Positions 61,666 through 64,000 of a stretch of DNA of 64,000 bases are shown here, in pieces. Position numbers and translations under genes: made by a program. The notes below the pieces were generated by a model. That model ran no database searches and was not told where the DNA came from. It worked only from the letters and a program-made list of their open reading frames with translations. Every line of letters starts with the position of its first letter. The stretch's first letter is position 1. Source of the stretch: an uncultured Bacilli bacterium (GTDB lineage: Bacteria; Bacillota_I; Bacilli_A; ML615J-28; CAG-313); assembly GCA_934098295.1 (NCBI GenBank), contig CAKONV010000001.1, forward strand, positions 124,001-188,000. The letters are read 5' to 3'.

Positions 61666-63504
61666 TTATTTTTTATCGTTTGATACGTCTTCAAAATCAG
61701 CGTTTACAGTACCATCTTCGTTTTGAGTAGCACCATTTGTAGAAGTATTTTGGCTAGATGAAGCTTGGGCTTTTTGATAAGCTTTTGTTGCAACACCTTG
61801 AGCAGCTTGTAATAAAGCTTCTTTCTTAGCTTTGATAGCTTCTAAGTCAGTACCATTTAAAGCTGTTTCAAGATCTTTAATAGCATTTTCTACTTGAGTC
61901 TTTTCTTCACTTGTTACTTCATCACCTAAGTCTTTTAGAGAACCTTGGATTTGGAAGATGTATTGTGAACATTCATTACGTAAATCAGCTTCTTCTTTCT
62001 TAGCCTTATCGCTTGATGCGTTAGCTTCAGCTTCTTTTACCATACGATCAATTTCTTCTTCTGATAAGCTTGAGTTACCAGTAATTGTAATTGTTTGAAC
62101 TTTGCCAGTACCTAAATCTTTAGCAGATACGTGTACAATACCGTTAGCATCGATATCAAATTTAACTTCAATTTGAGGAACACCACGAGGTGCAAGAGGA
62201 ATACCTGATAATTGGAAACGACCTAATGTCTTGTTATCAGCAGCCATACTTCTTTCACCTTGAACTACGTGAATATCAACAGCAGGTTGGTTATCAGCGG
62301 CAGTAGAGAATACTTGTGACTTAGTTGTAGGAATTGTAGTGTTACGAGGAATAATTACGGTTGATACACCACCTAATGTTTCAATACCTAATGAAAGTGG
62401 AGTAACATCTAGTAACAATACATCGTTAACATCACCAGTTAATACACCACCTTGAATAGCAGCACCCATAGCAACTACTTCATCAGGGTTAATAGAACGG
62501 TTAGGTTCTTTACCAAGTTCTCTACGAACTAATTCTTGAACACATGGTACACGAGTAGAACCACCTACTAATAATACTTGGTCAAGATCACGAGCAGTAA
62601 GTTTAGCTTGTTTTAAAGCATCACGAACAGCGTTGCAAGTAGAATCTACTAAGTCTTTAATTAATGATTCAAAAGTAGCTCTTGTTACATTTACATCAAA
62701 GTGAACTGGTTCACCATTTACCATTGTAATGAATGGAATATTTACATTAGCACTTGTTACATTACTTAATGTCTTCTTAGCTTCTTCAGCAGCAAGTTTT
62801 AATCTGAACATTGCTGATTTATCGCTTGATAAATCGATACCATTTTGTTTCTTGAATTCACTAACTAGATAATCTACTAAACGATTATCGAAGTCATCAC
62901 CACCTAAGTGGTTGTTACCTGAAGTTGCAAGTACTTCATAAGTACCATCAGCAAGTGATAAGATAGATACATCGAAAGTACCACCACCTAAGTCATATAC
63001 TAAGACTGTTTGTTCTTTCTTTTGATCTTTATCAATACCATATGCTAAAGCAGCAGCTGTTGGTTCGTTGATGATACGTTTAACATCAAGACCAGCAATC
63101 TTACCGGCATCCTTTGTTGCTTGACGTTGAGCATCATTAAAGTATGCAGGAACCGTAATTACAGCCTCAGTTACAGGAGTACCAAGATAAGCTTCAGCTG
63201 TTTTCTTTAAGTTTTGAAGAATCATAGCTGAAATTTCTTGTGGTGTATAATCTTTGTTCATAGATTTAATATGAACTTTATAATCTGTACCCATATGACG
63301 TTTAATAGAAAAAACAGTATCCATGTTAGTTGCAGCTTGACGACGAGCTGTTTCACCAACGATAATTTCCCCATTTCTGAAAGCTACAACAGATGGTGTT
63401 GTACGCATACCATCAGCGTTTACGATAACTGTAGCTTCTCCACCTTCAACAACAGATACACAAGAATTTGTTGTACCTAAATCAATACCAATAATTTTAC
63501 TCAT
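61666..63504 (-). CDS. dnaK: Chaperone DnaK (Hsp70)
   Basis: A 612-residue Hsp70. It begins [20 protein letters not shown]; the phosphate-2 motif is [15 protein letters not shown]; adenosine motif region [20 protein letters not shown]; the interdomain linker precedes [14 protein letters not shown]; the acidic disordered tail ends FEDVSNDKK. The ATPase domain lacks the approximately 24-residue insertion found in Gram-negative DnaK, as expected for a Firmicute. Strong GGAGG site. It lies between grpE and dnaJ. The operon promoter and any CIRCE/HrcA element are outside the window. Confidence 0.98.
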   Translation of the reverse strand: MSKIIGIDLGTTNSCVSVVEGGEATVIVNADGMRTTPSVVAFRNGEIIVGETARRQAATNMDTVFSIKRHMGTDYKVHIKSMNKDYTPQEISAMILQNLKKTAEAYLGTPVTEAVITVPAYFNDAQRQATKDAGKIAGLDVKRIINEPTAAALAYGIDKDQKKEQTVLVYDLGGGTFDVSILSLADGTYEVLATSGNNHLGGDDFDNRLVDYLVSEFKKQNGIDLSSDKSAMFRLKLAAEEAKKTLSNVTSANVNIPFITMVNGEPVHFDVNVTRATFESLIKDLVDSTCNAVRDALKQAKLTARDLDQVLLVGGSTRVPCVQELVRRELGKEPNRSINPDEVVAMGAAIQGGVLTGDVNDVLLLDVTPLSLGIETLGGVSTVIIPRNTTIPTTKSQVFSTAADNQPAVDIHVVQGERSMAADNKTLGRFQLSGIPLAPRGVPQIEVKFDIDANGIVHVSAKDLGTGKVQTITITGNSSLSEEEIDRMVKEAEANASSDKAKKEEADLRNECSQYIFQIQGSLKDLGDEVTSEEKTQVENAIKDLETALNGTDLEAIKAKKEALLQAAQGVATKAYQKAQASSSQNTSTNGATQNEDGTVNADFEDVSNDKK

Positions 63505-63537
63505 AATATATTTCCTCCTAAAAGTTTATTTTTTTAT

Positions 63538-64000
63538 TTATTTGCTGACCTTTACCATTGCAGGTCTTAATACACGGTCCTTATACATGTAACCCGTCAT
63601 AACTACTTCAACAACTGTATTAGGTTCAACGCCTTCTTTTTCAACTGTTTCCATAGCTGAGGCTACTAAAGGATCAAATGGTTTATTTAAACAATCAATT
63701 TTAGTAACACCATTATTTTCTAAAATGTTTTTTAAACGATTGTTTATCATAATGAATCCACTTAAATATTTATTAAGTTTATCATCTTCGGTTTTTACGG
63801 AAACGGCTTTATCAAAAATATCTAATATTTCAATAGAGTCTTGTAGAAAATCATTTAAAGCATATTTACGATCTTTAATACGATCTTCATTCATTCTTTT
63901 TCTAAAGTTTTCAAATTCAGCTTGTTTTCTTAAAAGTTGATCTTTTAAGTAAGCTTCTTGATTTTTTAACTTTTCATTTTCTTCTTTTAACGCAAGATAT
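63538..64000 (-). CDS. grpE: Nucleotide exchange factor GrpE, 3' part (cut by window edge)
   Basis: An open frame entering from the right edge, at least 153 residues visible. It has the coiled-coil region KEENEKLKNQEAYLKDQLLR, the GrpE core EFENFRKRMNEDRIKDRKYA, and the C-terminal beta domain ending VEVVMTGYMYKDRVLRPAMV. GrpE releases ADP from DnaK. A short ATG-initiated frame to 63894 is internal to this gene and not the real start. 33 bp separate it from dnaK. Confidence 0.93.
   Translation of the reverse strand, partial: YLALKEENEKLKNQEAYLKDQLLRKQAEFENFRKRMNEDRIKDRKYALNDFLQDSIEILDIFDKAVSVKTEDDKLNKYLSGFIMINNRLKNILENNGVTKIDCLNKPFDPLVASAMETVEKEGVEPNTVVEVVMTGYMYKDRVLRPAMVKVSK

Noticed and set aside
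63538..63894. Separate short gene starting at 63894
   Set aside because: The same frame continues upstream to the window edge with typical GrpE coiled-coil sequence, so this is an internal methionine.

Overview
The window is a low-GC chromosome segment from a Gram-positive-type bacterium, most likely an uncultured Bacilli or Mollicutes-relative of the gut type. The grounds are very A+T-rich DNA, AGGAGG-type ribosome sites, InlB-B (Listeria/Bacteroides) repeat lipoproteins, CcpA-like cre boxes and a grpE-dnaK-dnaJ order. TGA is used as a stop (for example the ATGA overlaps at 24288-24291 and 38618-38621), so translation table 11 applies, not the Mycoplasma code. Almost all genes are on the minus strand. 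No tRNA, rRNA or CRISPR array was seen.

Layout. (1) 1-205: start of a cut-off gene with its own promoter. (2) 471-14116: surface-polysaccharide locus A. It is headed by a small winged-helix/Rossmann regulator, followed by a TagD-like cytidylyltransferase, a 4Fe-4S F420-dehydrogenase-like protein, LicD, a PglE-like aminotransferase, a PglC-like initiating transferase, four glycosyltransferases, a Wzy, a Wzx and a CapE-type dehydratase. (3) 14348-16965: lysine riboswitch and a three-gene amino-acid ABC importer. (4) 16998-29780: polysaccharide locus B, headed by a paralogue of the same regulator. It has a small zinc-ribbon protein, a second initiating transferase, a PglD-like acetyltransferase, TviB/TviC-like enzymes (UDP-GalNAcA route), three glycosyltransferases, Wzy, CapE, CapF and Wzx. 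(5) 29790-37880: accessory, defence-like island. It holds a candidate small RNA, a nucleotidyltransferase-fold protein, an RloA/RloB pair with a nonsense codon in RloB, a decayed ISL3-type transposase, a GmrSD-type DUF262 protein and an extra RNase III. (6) 38016-43031: two flavodoxin-type proteins divergent from a LysR regulator, a candidate small RNA, a decayed MATE pump, a membrane protein and map. (7) 43212-54182: two InlB-repeat/Ig-like lipoproteins ending in an N-acetylmuramoyl-L-alanine amidase domain, one of them about 2,860 residues long. (8) 54284-60325: a broken small gene, a UvrA2-type protein, a frameshifted MacB/FtsX-type ABC transporter and a candidate small RNA. (9) 60443-64000: dnaJ, dnaK and the 3' part of grpE.

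How they fit. Loci A and B look like two Wzx/Wzy systems in tandem, separated only by the lysine importer, and each is controlled by one member of a regulator pair whose 5' leaders are alike. Some sugar pathways are split between the loci: the PglE-like step is in A and the PglD-like step in B, and CapE occurs in both but CapF only in B. Three intergenic promoter-plus-terminator units look like small RNAs; two of them, and the giant lipoprotein gene, share an unusual promoter with a cre-like core over the -35 box. Several genes carry disruptions (RloB TGA, transposase TAA, MATE, ABC transporter and small-gene frameshifts), which points to active decay or to base-calling errors at A/T runs.
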